32,032 nt of DNA. It comes from CAWVWD01 sp965662365 (GTDB taxonomy: Bacteria > Bacteroidota > Bacteroidia > Chitinophagales > Saprospiraceae). Within the stretch, counting starts at the first letter, position 1. The number at the start of each line of letters is the position of its first letter. Both the position numbers and the translations under genes were made by a program. The notes beneath the pieces were generated by a model. It saw only the letters and a program-made list of their open reading frames with translations, did not search any database and had not been told where the DNA came from. Positions 8,450 to 16,111 of this stretch are shown here, piece by piece. The DNA lies in contig CBFIHR010000051.1 in NCBI GenBank assembly GCA_965662365.1, positions 1 to 32,032 of the forward strand. The letters are read 5' to 3'.

Positions 8450-8479
8450 AATCTTTAATGATTAGTGTAATTGTTCGAG

Positions 8480-8513
8480 AGTAGAACGGAGGTTCTGGTC
8501 GTTCTACTTTTTT
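8480..8513 (+). terminator. Stem-loop with T-tract in the M1 peptidase leader
   Basis: A perfect 9-bp stem AGTAGAACG (8480-8488) with 8500-8508 and an 11-nt loop. On the plus strand it runs into TTTTTT, the shape of an intrinsic terminator, yet no plus-strand gene ends here. On the minus strand it would lie in the 5' leader of the M1 peptidase mRNA. Confidence 0.4.
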
Positions 8514-8619
8514 CTAATAGATTTAGATGCTAATTTAGATACTACAGAACTTTTAAATATGTGTGTCAGTGATTAGGTTTCGTATTCTAATCATCGATAA
8601 CGAACCACAGAAAACTAAA

Positions 8620-8627
8620 CAAAGATA
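8620..8627 (-). promoter_or_regulatory. Possible -7 box for the M1 peptidase gene
   Basis: Reads TATCTTTG on the minus strand, a perfect TAnnTTTG match, about 170 bp before the ATG. No TTG lies at the proper -33 distance. If real, the leader is long and contains the hairpin at 8480-8508. Confidence 0.25.
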
Positions 8628-8844
8628 AATATCTTATGTAGATCCTGATTTTATGCCAATACTTAAAAGATTAATTAGTCCATTTTTTCGATAAAAGCTT
8701 AACAATTCAGATAGGACTTATGTTAAAGTGAAAAAAAATAGGTGTTTGAAAAACTTTAAGCCATTTTTAATGTTTAAACATCAATTCTAATCATAGACAG
8801 TAATAGGTCTATAATATTTCTAATAAAAATCTAAATATTTTTTC

Positions 8845-9555
8845 ATGAAAACTACAATCAAACTTTTAGCAGTAGCATTAGTAACAGCAGTAATTGCTGT
8901 ATCATGTGGTTCAGGTTCGGACACAGAAACCAATCAAATATCACAAGCAAAAGACGTTGCAGAAATGACTGGTGGAGTATATTCAGTTGATACAGAAGCA
9001 AGTATTATCAATTGGAAAGGTGAAAAATTCAATGGTGATTTTCATATAGGAACAATCAGTGTAAAAGAAGGAACTTTATCAGTAGAAGACGGTGCAATCA
9101 CTGGTGGAAATTTCACAATTGACATGAACTCTATCGAAGTAACAGATGAAACGCCAGATGATAAAAAAGCTTATTTAACTTCTCACTTGAAAGGTACATC
9201 AAAGAGCGATATAGATGGTGACTTTTTCCAAGTTACAAAATATCCAACGGCTTCTTTTGAAATCACAGGTGTTGAAGGAAACGAAATTTCTGGTAACTTA
9301 ACAATGTTAGATTCTACACATAACGTGACTTTCACAGCTACAACTTCTATCGAAGATGGTGTATTGACTGCTACTACAGATAAATTTACTTTCGACCGTA
9401 CACAGTGGGGGATTGTTTTCATGTCAACAATCACTGGTTTTGTGAAAGAGAAAGCATTAAAAAATGAAATCGAGATTAGCATCAAGTTGACTGCTAATGC
9501 AGCAGGAGAAGCGACTGAGGGCGAGGCGACTGAAGAAGAAGCAACAAAAGAGTAA
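8845..9555 (+). CDS. YceI-family lipoprotein
   Basis: Lipoprotein of 236 residues. The signal sequence ends in the lipobox IAVSC with the lipidated Cys at 21, followed by a Gly/Ser/Asp linker. The YceI lipocalin-like beta-barrel runs from about 44 to 216 (Y-S-V-D-T-x-x-S-x-I-N-W-K-G near its start, FTFDRTQWGI at 181-190). YceI proteins bind long isoprenoid or polyprenyl-type lipids in the periplasm; the ligand here is unknown. The last 15 residues are an acidic tail of three EATE/EATK repeats. A strong terminator follows directly, so the gene is probably monocistronic. Confidence 0.92.
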   Translation: MKTTIKLLAVALVTAVIAVSCGSGSDTETNQISQAKDVAEMTGGVYSVDTEASIINWKGEKFNGDFHIGTISVKEGTLSVEDGAITGGNFTIDMNSIEVTDETPDDKKAYLTSHLKGTSKSDIDGDFFQVTKYPTASFEITGVEGNEISGNLTMLDSTHNVTFTATTSIEDGVLTATTDKFTFDRTQWGIVFMSTITGFVKEKALKNEIEISIKLTANAAGEATEGEATEEEATKE

Positions 9556-9594
9556 TTATTTGAAATTATTAAATAATAATTAGATAATAAATAC

Positions 9595-9634
9595 AACCGT
9601 TTTTGAGCAATATGCTTAAAAACGGTTTTTTGTT
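9595..9634 (+). terminator. Intrinsic terminator of the YceI gene
   Basis: A 14-bp stem, AACCGTTTTTGAGC (9595-9608) with 9614-9627 containing one G-U pair, has a 5-nt loop and runs directly into a T-rich tail. It lies 40 bp after the YceI stop codon. Confidence 0.85.
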
Positions 9635-9774
9635 TTATTCAATTCATCGGTATTCGGTTTTGCCTAATATTATTGTTTTCGAAGGCTTCAGGCAGTGTTT
9701 CAAAAAGGAGTTTGTTTTTTAGAGTGCTTATCCAGTATTGAAGTTATTTTGTAGAAAATCAGTGCATTGTGTCG

Positions 9775-9803
9775 TTGGTTTTCTAAACAGTTATTTAAAT
9801 TTG
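9775..9803 (+). promoter_or_regulatory. Promoter of the rhomboid-rhomboid-EEP operon
   Basis: TTG at 9775-9777, an 18-bp spacer, and TAAATTTG at 9796-9803: an exact Bacteroidota -33/-7 arrangement. The predicted start is about 65 nt before the first rhomboid ATG. Confidence 0.6.
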
Positions 9804-9873
9804 TGTGTTTGAGATGGGATAGATAATCGTTAGTGTTTATTTATAACACTAATCACTAAGAAAAATAGGAAAA

Positions 9874-10482
9874 ATGGGATTTAATCAACTTACACCAGTT
9901 GTAAAGAATTTATTAGTAATCAATATCATATTCTATATTGGTTCTGCACCTTTGATGAAGATATTTGGTATGCCTTGGCAAAGTTTGGCTTTAAGTTACC
10001 ATCCTCAAGGGTTTCAGCCTTTTCAATTGGTGACGCATATATTTATGCACGCTAATAATATGCACCTATTTTTTAACTTGTTTGCGATTTTTATGTTTGG
10101 CCCTGTATTAGAAGTAACTTGGGGAGCAAAACGGTTTCTGGCGTATTATTTCTTTACGGCTTTCGGTGCGACCCTATTACACACCGCAATCACGTATATG
10201 ACGTACGGGGATTTTGCCCAAATGCCTGGTTTGTTAGGGGCTTCGGGGGCAGTTTTTGGTTTATTATTAGGATATGGTGTTTACTATCCTAATAACGTTA
10301 TCCAGCTTTTGATTCCGCCGATTCCTATAAAAGCAAAGTACTTTGTAATGATTTATGCAGGCTTAGAATTATATTTAGGTATCGGGAATTTCAATACAGG
10401 AATCGCACACTTTGCACACTTAGGCGGTGCATTATTCGGTTTAGTAATGATTTGGTATTGGAGGAGTGGAAGAAGATATTAA
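9874..10482 (+). CDS. Rhomboid intramembrane serine protease
   Basis: Integral inner-membrane protease of 202 residues with six predicted transmembrane helices. The catalytic dyad is Ser124 (GASG at 122-125) and His182 (AHLGG). The HxxxxHxxxN signature is at His59, His64 and Asn68, which forms the oxyanion hole in rhomboids. A short cytoplasmic tail (WRSGRRY) ends the protein. Rhomboids cleave transmembrane substrates; the substrate here is unknown. It is followed 111 bp later by a second rhomboid and then an EEP-family gene on the same strand. A purine-rich AGGAAAA before the ATG may act as a weak ribosome site. Confidence 0.95.
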   Translation: MGFNQLTPVVKNLLVINIIFYIGSAPLMKIFGMPWQSLALSYHPQGFQPFQLVTHIFMHANNMHLFFNLFAIFMFGPVLEVTWGAKRFLAYYFFTAFGATLLHTAITYMTYGDFAQMPGLLGASGAVFGLLLGYGVYYPNNVIQLLIPPIPIKAKYFVMIYAGLELYLGIGNFNTGIAHFAHLGGALFGLVMIWYWRSGRRY

Positions 10483-10490
10483 AAAATTGT

Positions 10491-10585
10491 ACCGAAAATT
10501 CGGTCTCCCGAAATCTCGGTGACTAAATTGTTAGATTGTTAAACTGTTTTCCAAAAGCAATTCAACAATACAACAGTACAACAAT
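10491..10585. repeat. Hairpin plus degenerate octamer inverted repeat
   Basis: A 6-bp stem (ACCGAA 10491-10496 with 10499-10504) precedes two 22-base arms (10527-10548 and 10564-10585). The arms are built of 8-base units around ATTGTT and AACAAT, and are complementary at about 16 of 22 positions. They fill the gap between the two rhomboid genes. They could limit read-through or simply be a common low-complexity intergenic sequence. Confidence 0.4.
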
Positions 10586-10593
10586 ATAAATAA

Positions 10594-11529
10594 ATGGTAA
10601 ATACGATTTGGGAAGATTTAAAGCGTCAGTATTATTCGGGTAATATCATTACACAATTGTTATTGATTAATATTGGTGTGTTCTTATTTTTTAGATTTGT
10701 TTGGTTAGGAATGTGGATTACTGGCTTTAATCCAGATAACATTCAAAATATTCTCGAATGGTTTATGGTGTCAAGTAATGGTTTTGAGTTGATCACCCGA
10801 CCATGGACGATTATTACCAATATGTTCTTACACTTTGATTTAGGACATATTTTCTGGAACATGCTTTATTTATATTGGTTCGGTCGAATTTTACAAGAGC
10901 TAATCGGCAATCGAAAAATCTTAGCAATATACGTGTTGTCCGGTTTAGCAGGTGTTGTAGCCTTTGTATTGAGTGCTAATTTGACAACTTTACCAATTGG
11001 TGATTATGCCTTAGGTGCATCGGGTGCAATTATGGGATTGGTATTAGCAGCAGCGACTACTGCACCAAATTTTCAAATTCATTTGATATTTATTGGCGGC
11101 GTAAAGTTGATGTACATTGCTTTGATTGTCGTTGTTTTAGATCTAATTGCCTTACCGGGAGGTGTGAATACTGGTGGACATTTGGCTCACTTAGGTGGTG
11201 CTGGAATGGGATATTTCTTAGCTCGACAAATGCAGAATGGCAACGACTGGACAGAACGATTCAATATCATTTTTGATAAAATCGTCAATTGGTTTCAGAA
11301 TACCTTCTCTCGCCGATCAAGGCCAAAAGTTGTGTATAGAAACCCAAATAAAGTAAAAACAAGAACAAAAGCAGCTGGCAGACAACGACCTGGTGCAGAT
11401 AGTTTATCGAAAGATGAGCGTCAGGCAAGAGTTGATGCGATTTTGGATAAAATCAAACGAGAAGGCGGTTATAATAACCTAACGGACGAAGAAAAGGAAT
11501 TTTTGTTTAAAGCAGGGAAAGACGACTAA
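10594..11529 (+). CDS. Rhomboid protease with cytoplasmic DUF6576-like tail
   Basis: Second rhomboid of the operon, 311 residues. The membrane core (about 1-235) keeps all catalytic residues: Ser143 (GASG at 141-144), His199 (HLAHLGG), and His80, His85 and Asn89 in the HxxxxHxxxN motif. It differs from its neighbour by a soluble tail of about 75 residues. The first part of the tail is basic (RRSRPKVVYRNPNKVKTRTK), and it ends in a short helical domain, VDAILDKIKREGGYNNLTDEEKEFLFKAG, split here as residues from about 274 on. This matches the tail that I recall as DUF6576 in Bacteroidota rhomboids. Its function is unknown; the tail may bind a partner or nucleic acid (inference). Confidence 0.93.
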   Translation: MVNTIWEDLKRQYYSGNIITQLLLINIGVFLFFRFVWLGMWITGFNPDNIQNILEWFMVSSNGFELITRPWTIITNMFLHFDLGHIFWNMLYLYWFGRILQELIGNRKILAIYVLSGLAGVVAFVLSANLTTLPIGDYALGASGAIMGLVLAAATTAPNFQIHLIFIGGVKLMYIALIVVVLDLIALPGGVNTGGHLAHLGGAGMGYFLARQMQNGNDWTERFNIIFDKIVNWFQNTFSRRSRPKVVYRNPNKVKTRTKAAGRQRPGADSLSKDERQARVDAILDKIKREGGYNNLTDEEKEFLFKAGKDD

Positions 11530-11546
11530 ATTAAAGTGCAAGGTAG

Positions 11547-11611
11547 GAGGTATGAAGTGTGCGGTGATTTATCCCTTACACTTCACACCTCAAACTTAAA
11601 ATATAAGTTTG
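11547..11611 (+). promoter_or_regulatory. Two hairpins at the TTG start of the EEP gene
   Basis: A 14-base stem with one mismatch (11547-11560 with 11578-11591) is followed at once by an 8-bp perfect stem CAAACTTA/TAAGTTTG (11591-11598 with 11604-11611). The 3' arm of the second stem contains the TTG start codon (11609-11611), so initiation may be masked. TAAGTTTG also matches a -7 box by sequence. Confidence 0.4.
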
Positions 11612-12715
11612 ACAAAAAAGAAATTTAAGTGGTACGAACAGCCGTTTCGGTGGGCTAATATTGTGTTGATTTTTCTAACACTATTATCCTATTTGACTTC
11701 TTTTATTAATCCGACGTTTGCAGGTTGGCTGAGTATTTTGGGATTGACTTATCCCATTTTATTATTTCTTAATATTGCTTTTTTCCTCTTTTGGGTTTAT
11801 CGCAAAAAGGCAACATTAGCATTCAGTACTTTTCTTTGTATTCTAATAGGTTGGAATTATTTGACCGCAACTATTGGAGTCCACTATTTCTCCTCTACGC
11901 CACAAATATCTGAACAAAAACTATCTATCGTAACTTACAACACTCGTAATTTCAGAATTACAGGACAATACGATAAAGATAAACAACTCGAAAAACTCAA
12001 TGAAACCTTAGAACTTATAACAGATAAGCAGCCAGATGTTTTTTGCGGTCAAGAGTTTAACATTTCTTCACGAAATGCTCCGTTTCCAAATGCAATCAGA
12101 GAAAAATTAAGTTATTTCCCACATATTGTTAGTAACAAAAGTTTAATGATTAGCTCAAAATATCCAATCATCAATAATGGAGAAGTGACGACTCAAGCTA
12201 ATCCGAAGCAGTCTAATGGTAATATTTTTGCAGATATTCAGATTAACAATGACTTTATCCTTCGAGTTTATTCCGTTCATTTAGAATCAAACAAAGTAAC
12301 CGACGATACCGAAAATATGGAACTCGATACCGAAAATCTACAAACAAAATCTACTTGGCGAACAATTTATAATATTCTGAAAACAATCAAAAACAATCAA
12401 AAACTAAGGGCTACACAAATCAAAGCTATAGCAGAACACATCAAAGGAAGTCCTTATCCAGTCATTGTTTGCGGCGACTTTAATGATACGCCGCTTTCAT
12501 ATACCGTTCGGCAAACAAACTTTTTGCAGGATAATTTTGCTAAAAAAGGAAGAGGTTTCGCCTCAACCTACAATGGAAATATTCCATTTTTACGCATTGA
12601 TTATATTTTGTCCGATAGACGATTCAAGGTTATCGAAACCGATATTATGAAAGAATACAAAGCCTCTGACCATTTTCCGATGCAAAGCACCGTTTCGTGG
12701 GAATTTAAAGAATAA
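11609..12715 (+). CDS. Membrane-anchored endonuclease/exonuclease/phosphatase (EEP) family protein
   Basis: Protein of 368 residues. Three hydrophobic helices (about 15-33, 40-62, 70-90) anchor it in the membrane, followed by an EEP domain from about 103. Catalytic residues are visible: Asn111 (TYNTRNF), Glu149 (GQEFN), His224 (YSVHLES), Asp290 and Asn292 (CGDFNDTP), Asp331 (RIDYIL) and the terminal SDHFP with Asp354 and His355. This is the full Mg-dependent DNase I/phosphatase set. The substrate may be nucleic acid, phospholipid or sugar phosphate. The start must be TTG: no in-frame ATG occurs until residue 180, and the N-terminal helices are conserved in such proteins. It completes the rhomboid operon. 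Confidence 0.88.
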   Translation: MTKKKFKWYEQPFRWANIVLIFLTLLSYLTSFINPTFAGWLSILGLTYPILLFLNIAFFLFWVYRKKATLAFSTFLCILIGWNYLTATIGVHYFSSTPQISEQKLSIVTYNTRNFRITGQYDKDKQLEKLNETLELITDKQPDVFCGQEFNISSRNAPFPNAIREKLSYFPHIVSNKSLMISSKYPIINNGEVTTQANPKQSNGNIFADIQINNDFILRVYSVHLESNKVTDDTENMELDTENLQTKSTWRTIYNILKTIKNNQKLRATQIKAIAEHIKGSPYPVIVCGDFNDTPLSYTVRQTNFLQDNFAKKGRGFASTYNGNIPFLRIDYILSDRRFKVIETDIMKEYKASDHFPMQSTVSWEFKE

Positions 12716-12718
12716 GCA

Positions 12719-13294
12719 CTACTTCTCACTCAATCGCTTTCGAATCTTCGACAGACCGACAGGCGTTAAACCCAAATAAGACGCTATCAAATATTGCGGT
12801 ACACGCTGAAGCAAGTACGGTCGCTTGCGTATCAAACGTAAGTAACGCTCCTCGTTGGACAAAACCGCATTATTCTGAAGCTCAATCAAGACATTCAAAT
12901 GCCTATCTTCCAAAAACTTTCGCCCAAAATTCTCTAAAGGGTGCGACTGTTGCAAAACATGTTCAAAGTCAGACTTTTTAATACCAACTACGACACACCG
13001 TTCTACCGCACGCATATATCCTCTTGACGGTACTTCCTTTATATAGCTATAAAAGTCCGTAAAAATGTCATTTTCCGTAAAAAACTCAATCGGTTTTTCC
13101 TCCCCATCGATCTCCGCATAAAAAACAATACAGCCTTTGTGCATAAAGTACAACTTATCAACAATTTCTCCTTCATTGTTCAAAAGTTCCCCTTTATTAA
13201 GACGAATTTCTTCACAAAATTGATACGCATATTGAATATCCTTCTCGGGAACATTACCATTATAATGTGATACTATATTTCGTAAAGTTTCCAT
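12719..13294 (-). CDS. Crp/Fnr-family transcriptional regulator
   Basis: One-component regulator of 191 residues. The cyclic-nucleotide-binding-type beta-roll covers about 20-115 (LYFMHKGCIVFYAEIDGEEKP is its typical strand pair, around 48-68), then a dimer helix, then a C-terminal winged helix at about 145-191 with the HTH IASYLGLTPVGLSKIRKRL. Bacteroidota have many such short Crp-like proteins whose ligand is mostly unknown; key cAMP contacts of E. coli Crp are not evident. Its stop codon lies 3 bp from that of the convergent EEP gene. A 7-bp inverted repeat AATGTGT/ACACATT (13313-13319 with 13355-13361) upstream could be an autoregulatory site, but evidence is thin. Confidence 0.88.
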   Translation of the reverse strand: METLRNIVSHYNGNVPEKDIQYAYQFCEEIRLNKGELLNNEGEIVDKLYFMHKGCIVFYAEIDGEEKPIEFFTENDIFTDFYSYIKEVPSRGYMRAVERCVVVGIKKSDFEHVLQQSHPLENFGRKFLEDRHLNVLIELQNNAVLSNEERYLRLIRKRPYLLQRVPQYLIASYLGLTPVGLSKIRKRLSEK

Positions 13295-13433
13295 GGTTTT
13301 ATTAATTTATCGAATGTGTAAATATAAGGAATGAGATTTTTTTTCAGAAGTTCAACACATTTAATTTGACCGCAATAAATCAACCGACTGAAACACCCTG
13401 CACTCAAACAGTAAGCTATTTTAAAAAAAGCAT

Positions 13434-13468
13434 AAAAAAGATGGTGAACCGTTTTCACGATTCACCAT
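13434..13468 (-). terminator. Terminator of the DUF922 gene
   Basis: Stem of 12 positions, 13441-13452 with 13457-13468, and a 4-nt loop. One pair is C/A on the plus strand but U-G on the minus strand, where six T residues follow. It lies about 50 bp after the DUF922 stop codon. A plus-strand T-run also follows at 13474-13479. Confidence 0.7.
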
Positions 13469-13516
13469 TACAATTTTTTCAGACCAATAGTTTGTTATTT
13501 TCTGTTCAAGTGTGTT

Positions 13517-14059
13517 TTACTCTAAATCATCAAAAACAGATAATTCCAATGCAACTTTGTGTTTCCATTCATTTTGCTCAGGAGGTTTCATACTATAATG
13601 CGTATATAAATCATAATTGATTTGAGCTTTCTGCCATTTCATTAAAAACTCTTGAACGAATTGGTCAAACTGCTTTTCTTCGCCACAACGAAACTCTTTT
13701 TTATCTAAAGCTAATTTTAACTTTTTGGCGTATAACTGTGTGATATCAAAGTGTATTTGCTCATGTTGTAAGTGATGCTCAGTCAAAGCTTCCTCTTTCA
13801 CCCAAGAATAATCTTTCTCAAAATACGCTTTGATATCATAAATAATTTTGTCGTTGTCACAACCTTTGAAGTGTAAAATACCTGAAGAAGTTAAGGCAGC
13901 AATATCGCCATAATTATAATCAGGATCGCCCTGAAAGTCACTCCAGGTAAGCGGTCGGTCATCTGACCAATAAATTACGTTTTCCGATGGCTTGTTACTT
14001 TTTCCGACTATTAGAAAACTAATTATCAATACGAAAAACCCCAAGTGCTTGATATTCAT
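13517..14059 (-). CDS. DUF922-like putative secreted zinc protease
   Basis: Protein of 180 residues with an N-terminal hydrophobic segment (about 6-19) acting as signal peptide or anchor; there is no lipobox Cys. The motif WSDDRPLTWSDFQG at about 31-44 and AALTSSGI at 54-61 are typical of the DUF922 family. Residues 99-103 are HEQIH, a HEXXH zinc-protease signature, followed by FD at 104-105. DUF922 proteins have been predicted to be Zn-dependent proteases; activity is not shown for this one, and the third ligand is not certain. The gene has a terminator downstream and a 44-bp imperfect palindrome just upstream of its start. Confidence 0.75.
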   Translation of the reverse strand: MNIKHLGFFVLIISFLIVGKSNKPSENVIYWSDDRPLTWSDFQGDPDYNYGDIAALTSSGILHFKGCDNDKIIYDIKAYFEKDYSWVKEEALTEHHLQHEQIHFDITQLYAKKLKLALDKKEFRCGEEKQFDQFVQEFLMKWQKAQINYDLYTHYSMKPPEQNEWKHKVALELSVFDDLE

Positions 14060-14076
14060 AATTCGAGTGCTTTATC

Positions 14077-14120
14077 GAGTACAGCTTACAGCTACTGCGA
14101 TCATAGTTGTAATTGTACTC
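14077..14120. promoter_or_regulatory. Strong hairpin upstream of the DUF922 gene
   Basis: GAGTACA (14077-14083) pairs with 14114-14120. After a small internal loop, TTACAGCTA (14086-14094) pairs with 14104-14112 including one G-U, leaving a 9-nt loop. There are 16 pairs in all. It starts 18 bp before the DUF922 ATG and lies after the ATL stop codon on the same strand. No T-tract follows on either strand, so an operator or leader structure is more likely than a terminator. Confidence 0.45.
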
Positions 14121-14187
14121 AGGATTTTTAGGAATAAATTAACCGAAGCCAACTTATTACGCTATTAGGGATTCGTACTTGATCTGT

Positions 14188-14562
14188 TTAACTTAACTCC
14201 ACAGATGGATTCCAAAAATTTTCTTTAAAATTTTGAATCGTATCATTTTGAATAACAAAACCTTCGCTTTCCAAAAGTTCTTGCATCATAGTCGGTGTTG
14301 CGAAAAAGTTGCGACCCGAAAGTTCACCTTTCCGATTGACAACTCGGTGAGCAGGTACAGATGGAGTTATGCCACCTGATTTATTTAAAGCCCAGCCAAC
14401 CATACGAGCAGAGCCTAATTCTAAATAATTCGCAATTGCTCCGTAAGTTGTCACTCGACCAAAAGGTATTAATCGAGTTATGTCATATACATTATCAAAG
14501 TACGTAGGTGTATTTTTATGATTCATTGATACTATTGTAGCATTATTTATGCTAAAATGCAA
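14188..14562 (-). CDS. Alkyltransferase-like (ATL) DNA-repair protein, MGMT fold
   Basis: Resembles the DNA-binding domain of O6-alkylguanine-DNA alkyltransferase: IPFGRVTTYGAIA at about 32-44 (Tyr40 for nucleotide flipping), SARMVGWAL at 51-59 with Arg53 as the arginine finger, and PAHRVVNRKGELSG at 70-83. In true alkyltransferases this motif is PCHR; here Ala71 replaces the alkyl-accepting Cys. ATL proteins bind O6-alkylguanine lesions and hand them to nucleotide excision repair. The start at 14562 lies 24 bp after a perfect -7 box. A second ATG at 14526 (MNHKN) would give the more usual N-terminus, so the start is uncertain. Confidence 0.88.
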   Translation of the reverse strand: MHFSINNATIVSMNHKNTPTYFDNVYDITRLIPFGRVTTYGAIANYLELGSARMVGWALNKSGGITPSVPAHRVVNRKGELSGRNFFATPTMMQELLESEGFVIQNDTIQNFKENFWNPSVELS

Positions 14563-15007
14563 TATTGTTTAATTTAATGTGACACCAAAATTATTTATAT
14601 AATAATATATTTTAATGTAAAAATTGGTAAGATGTGTTTTAATATTATTGATTGGCGAATTTTTAACAAGGTAATAAATTAATCTGTTTTCATAAAGAAC
14701 AAATTTTGGCTTTTATTTGACAATTTACCGCAATCAATGAATAATTTATACATTTATAACATTCTAAAATCAAATAATTATATGACATATTTCTTGAATA
14801 TCAAACGGATTACAAATTTATTATTTTCACATGTAATAAATTCAAATACATTTTTACTTACTAAATAAGCTATTAATAAATTATTAATAAGTTATTGAAT
14901 AGAAGGAAGACTAATCTTATTCAAAATTTCGGTAATCTTAACTTTAACTCTTATTTTGCATAAGAATATAATTTGAGGAAACTCATCGAAATAAATACAA
15001 AATCGAT
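14563..15007. other. AT-rich intergenic region before the M29 aminopeptidase gene
   Basis: A 445-base region between divergent genes, very AT-rich, with no credible ORF or RNA. It contains the ATL -7 box (14586-14593) and three 11-base near-repeats TTATTAATAAR at 14870-14902. No exact TAnnTTTG box points to the aminopeptidase gene; the nearest approximation is TATAATTTG around 14967-14975. Confidence 0.5.
14586..14593 (-). promoter_or_regulatory. -7 box of the ATL gene
   Basis: TAATTTTG on the minus strand, a perfect TAnnTTTG match 24 bp before the upstream ATG at 14562. The surrounding sequence has no TTG at the -33 position. Confidence 0.4.
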
Positions 15008-16111
15008 ATGAAATCAATCTTAGAAAAGTATGCAGATTTATTGGTCAATTATTGCGTAAGCCTAAAGAAAGGCGAACGAGTTTTGATAAAAGCGCCAATA
15101 GTCGCAGCACCTTTAGTTCGTGAAGTTTATAGAGAAGCCTTAAAAGCAGGTGCGATTCCTGTGACAGATTTTGACTTTCATGGACAACATAGAATCTTGT
15201 TAGAACATGGCGAAAAAGAGCAATTAGCCTATGTTTCGCCACTTTATGCAGAGGCAATGGAAAAGTACGAAGCCTATATCTACATCCGAGGAACAGAAAA
15301 TCATTCGGAAATGTCGGCTGCAAAAAAGGAGAAGAACAGCATTTTTAATACGGCTCATGCGCCTTATCGAAAAACCTACTTCGAACGTACCGCAACACTG
15401 GATATGAAACGTACTTTGTGCGAATATCCGACGATGGGTTCTGCTCAATTAGCAGGAATGGCACTTGAAGAGTACGAAGATTTTATCTATAATGCTTGTA
15501 ATTTGTACGCTGAAAATCCTCGAGAAGAATGGCTAAAAGTTAGTGCGAAACAACAGAAAATCGTCGATGTTCTAAATAGTCGAACAAATATTCGATACAA
15601 AAGTGATAAAATTGATATTTCGTTTAATACCAAAGGGCGAAAATGGATAAACTCTGATGGTCAAACAAATATGCCTTCAGGCGAAGTTTATACCTCACCT
15701 GTCGAAAATTCGGTTAATGGAACGATACATTTTGATTATCCAGTCGTTCAAATGGGCAAATACGTAGAAGGTGTAACACTTTGGGTCAAAGATGGCGAAA
15801 TTCAGAAATGGGAAGCGAAGCAAGGGCAAGAGGTGTTAGATTATATTTTCACCGAAATCGAAGGCTCTCGCTACTTTGGCGAAGCAGCGATTGGTACGAA
15901 TTTTAATATCGACCGTTTTACGAAAAATATCCTTTTTGATGAAAAAATCGGCGGAACGGTTCACATGGCTATCGGTCAATCTTATCTGCAATGTGGTGGA
16001 AAAAATCAATCGAATATTCATTGGGATATGATTGCAGATATGACGAATAATGGTCAGATTTTCGCTGATGAAGAATTAATTTATCAGAACGGAAATTTTT
16101 TATTCTTATAG
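15008..16111 (+). CDS. M29-family metallo-aminopeptidase
   Basis: Cytoplasmic aminopeptidase of 367 residues in the AmpS/aminopeptidase T (thermophilic metalloprotease) family, which removes N-terminal residues using two metal ions. Ligand motifs in order: NMPSGEVYTSP with Glu226, FDEKIGGTVHMAIG with Glu312 and His319, and NIHWDMI with His338 and Asp340. These match the family's dinuclear site. The length is slightly short of the usual 400-410. There is no signal peptide. It is followed 77 bp later by the META lipoprotein on the same strand, possibly co-transcribed. The ATG start matches the family start (short helix before LVNYCVSLKKGERVLI). Confidence 0.93.
   Translation: MKSILEKYADLLVNYCVSLKKGERVLIKAPIVAAPLVREVYREALKAGAIPVTDFDFHGQHRILLEHGEKEQLAYVSPLYAEAMEKYEAYIYIRGTENHSEMSAAKKEKNSIFNTAHAPYRKTYFERTATLDMKRTLCEYPTMGSAQLAGMALEEYEDFIYNACNLYAENPREEWLKVSAKQQKIVDVLNSRTNIRYKSDKIDISFNTKGRKWINSDGQTNMPSGEVYTSPVENSVNGTIHFDYPVVQMGKYVEGVTLWVKDGEIQKWEAKQGQEVLDYIFTEIEGSRYFGEAAIGTNFNIDRFTKNILFDEKIGGTVHMAIGQSYLQCGGKNQSNIHWDMIADMTNNGQIFADEELIYQNGNFLFL

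Larger units (their letters stand above)
8450..8844. other. Intergenic region between divergent M1 peptidase and YceI genes
   Basis: AT-rich region of 395 bases with no credible ORF. It holds a hairpin followed by T residues at 8480-8513, a smaller 7-bp stem (8570-8576 with 8587-8593), and a minus-strand -7 box at 8620-8627. No clear promoter for the YceI gene was recognised. Confidence 0.5.
9556..9873. other. Intergenic region between YceI and rhomboid genes
   Basis: The 318 bases hold the YceI terminator (9595-9634) and the promoter of the rhomboid operon (9775-9803). The stretch in between is T-rich and shows no ORF or repeat. Confidence 0.6.

Noticed and set aside
9183..9596. Minus-strand frame of 137 codons
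   Set aside because: Antisense to the YceI gene; the Ser/Val-rich sequence mirrors the acidic repeat tail.
13313..13361. AATGTGT/ACACATT as a Crp site
   Set aside because: The arms are 35 bp apart, far wider than a Crp-type operator; likely chance.
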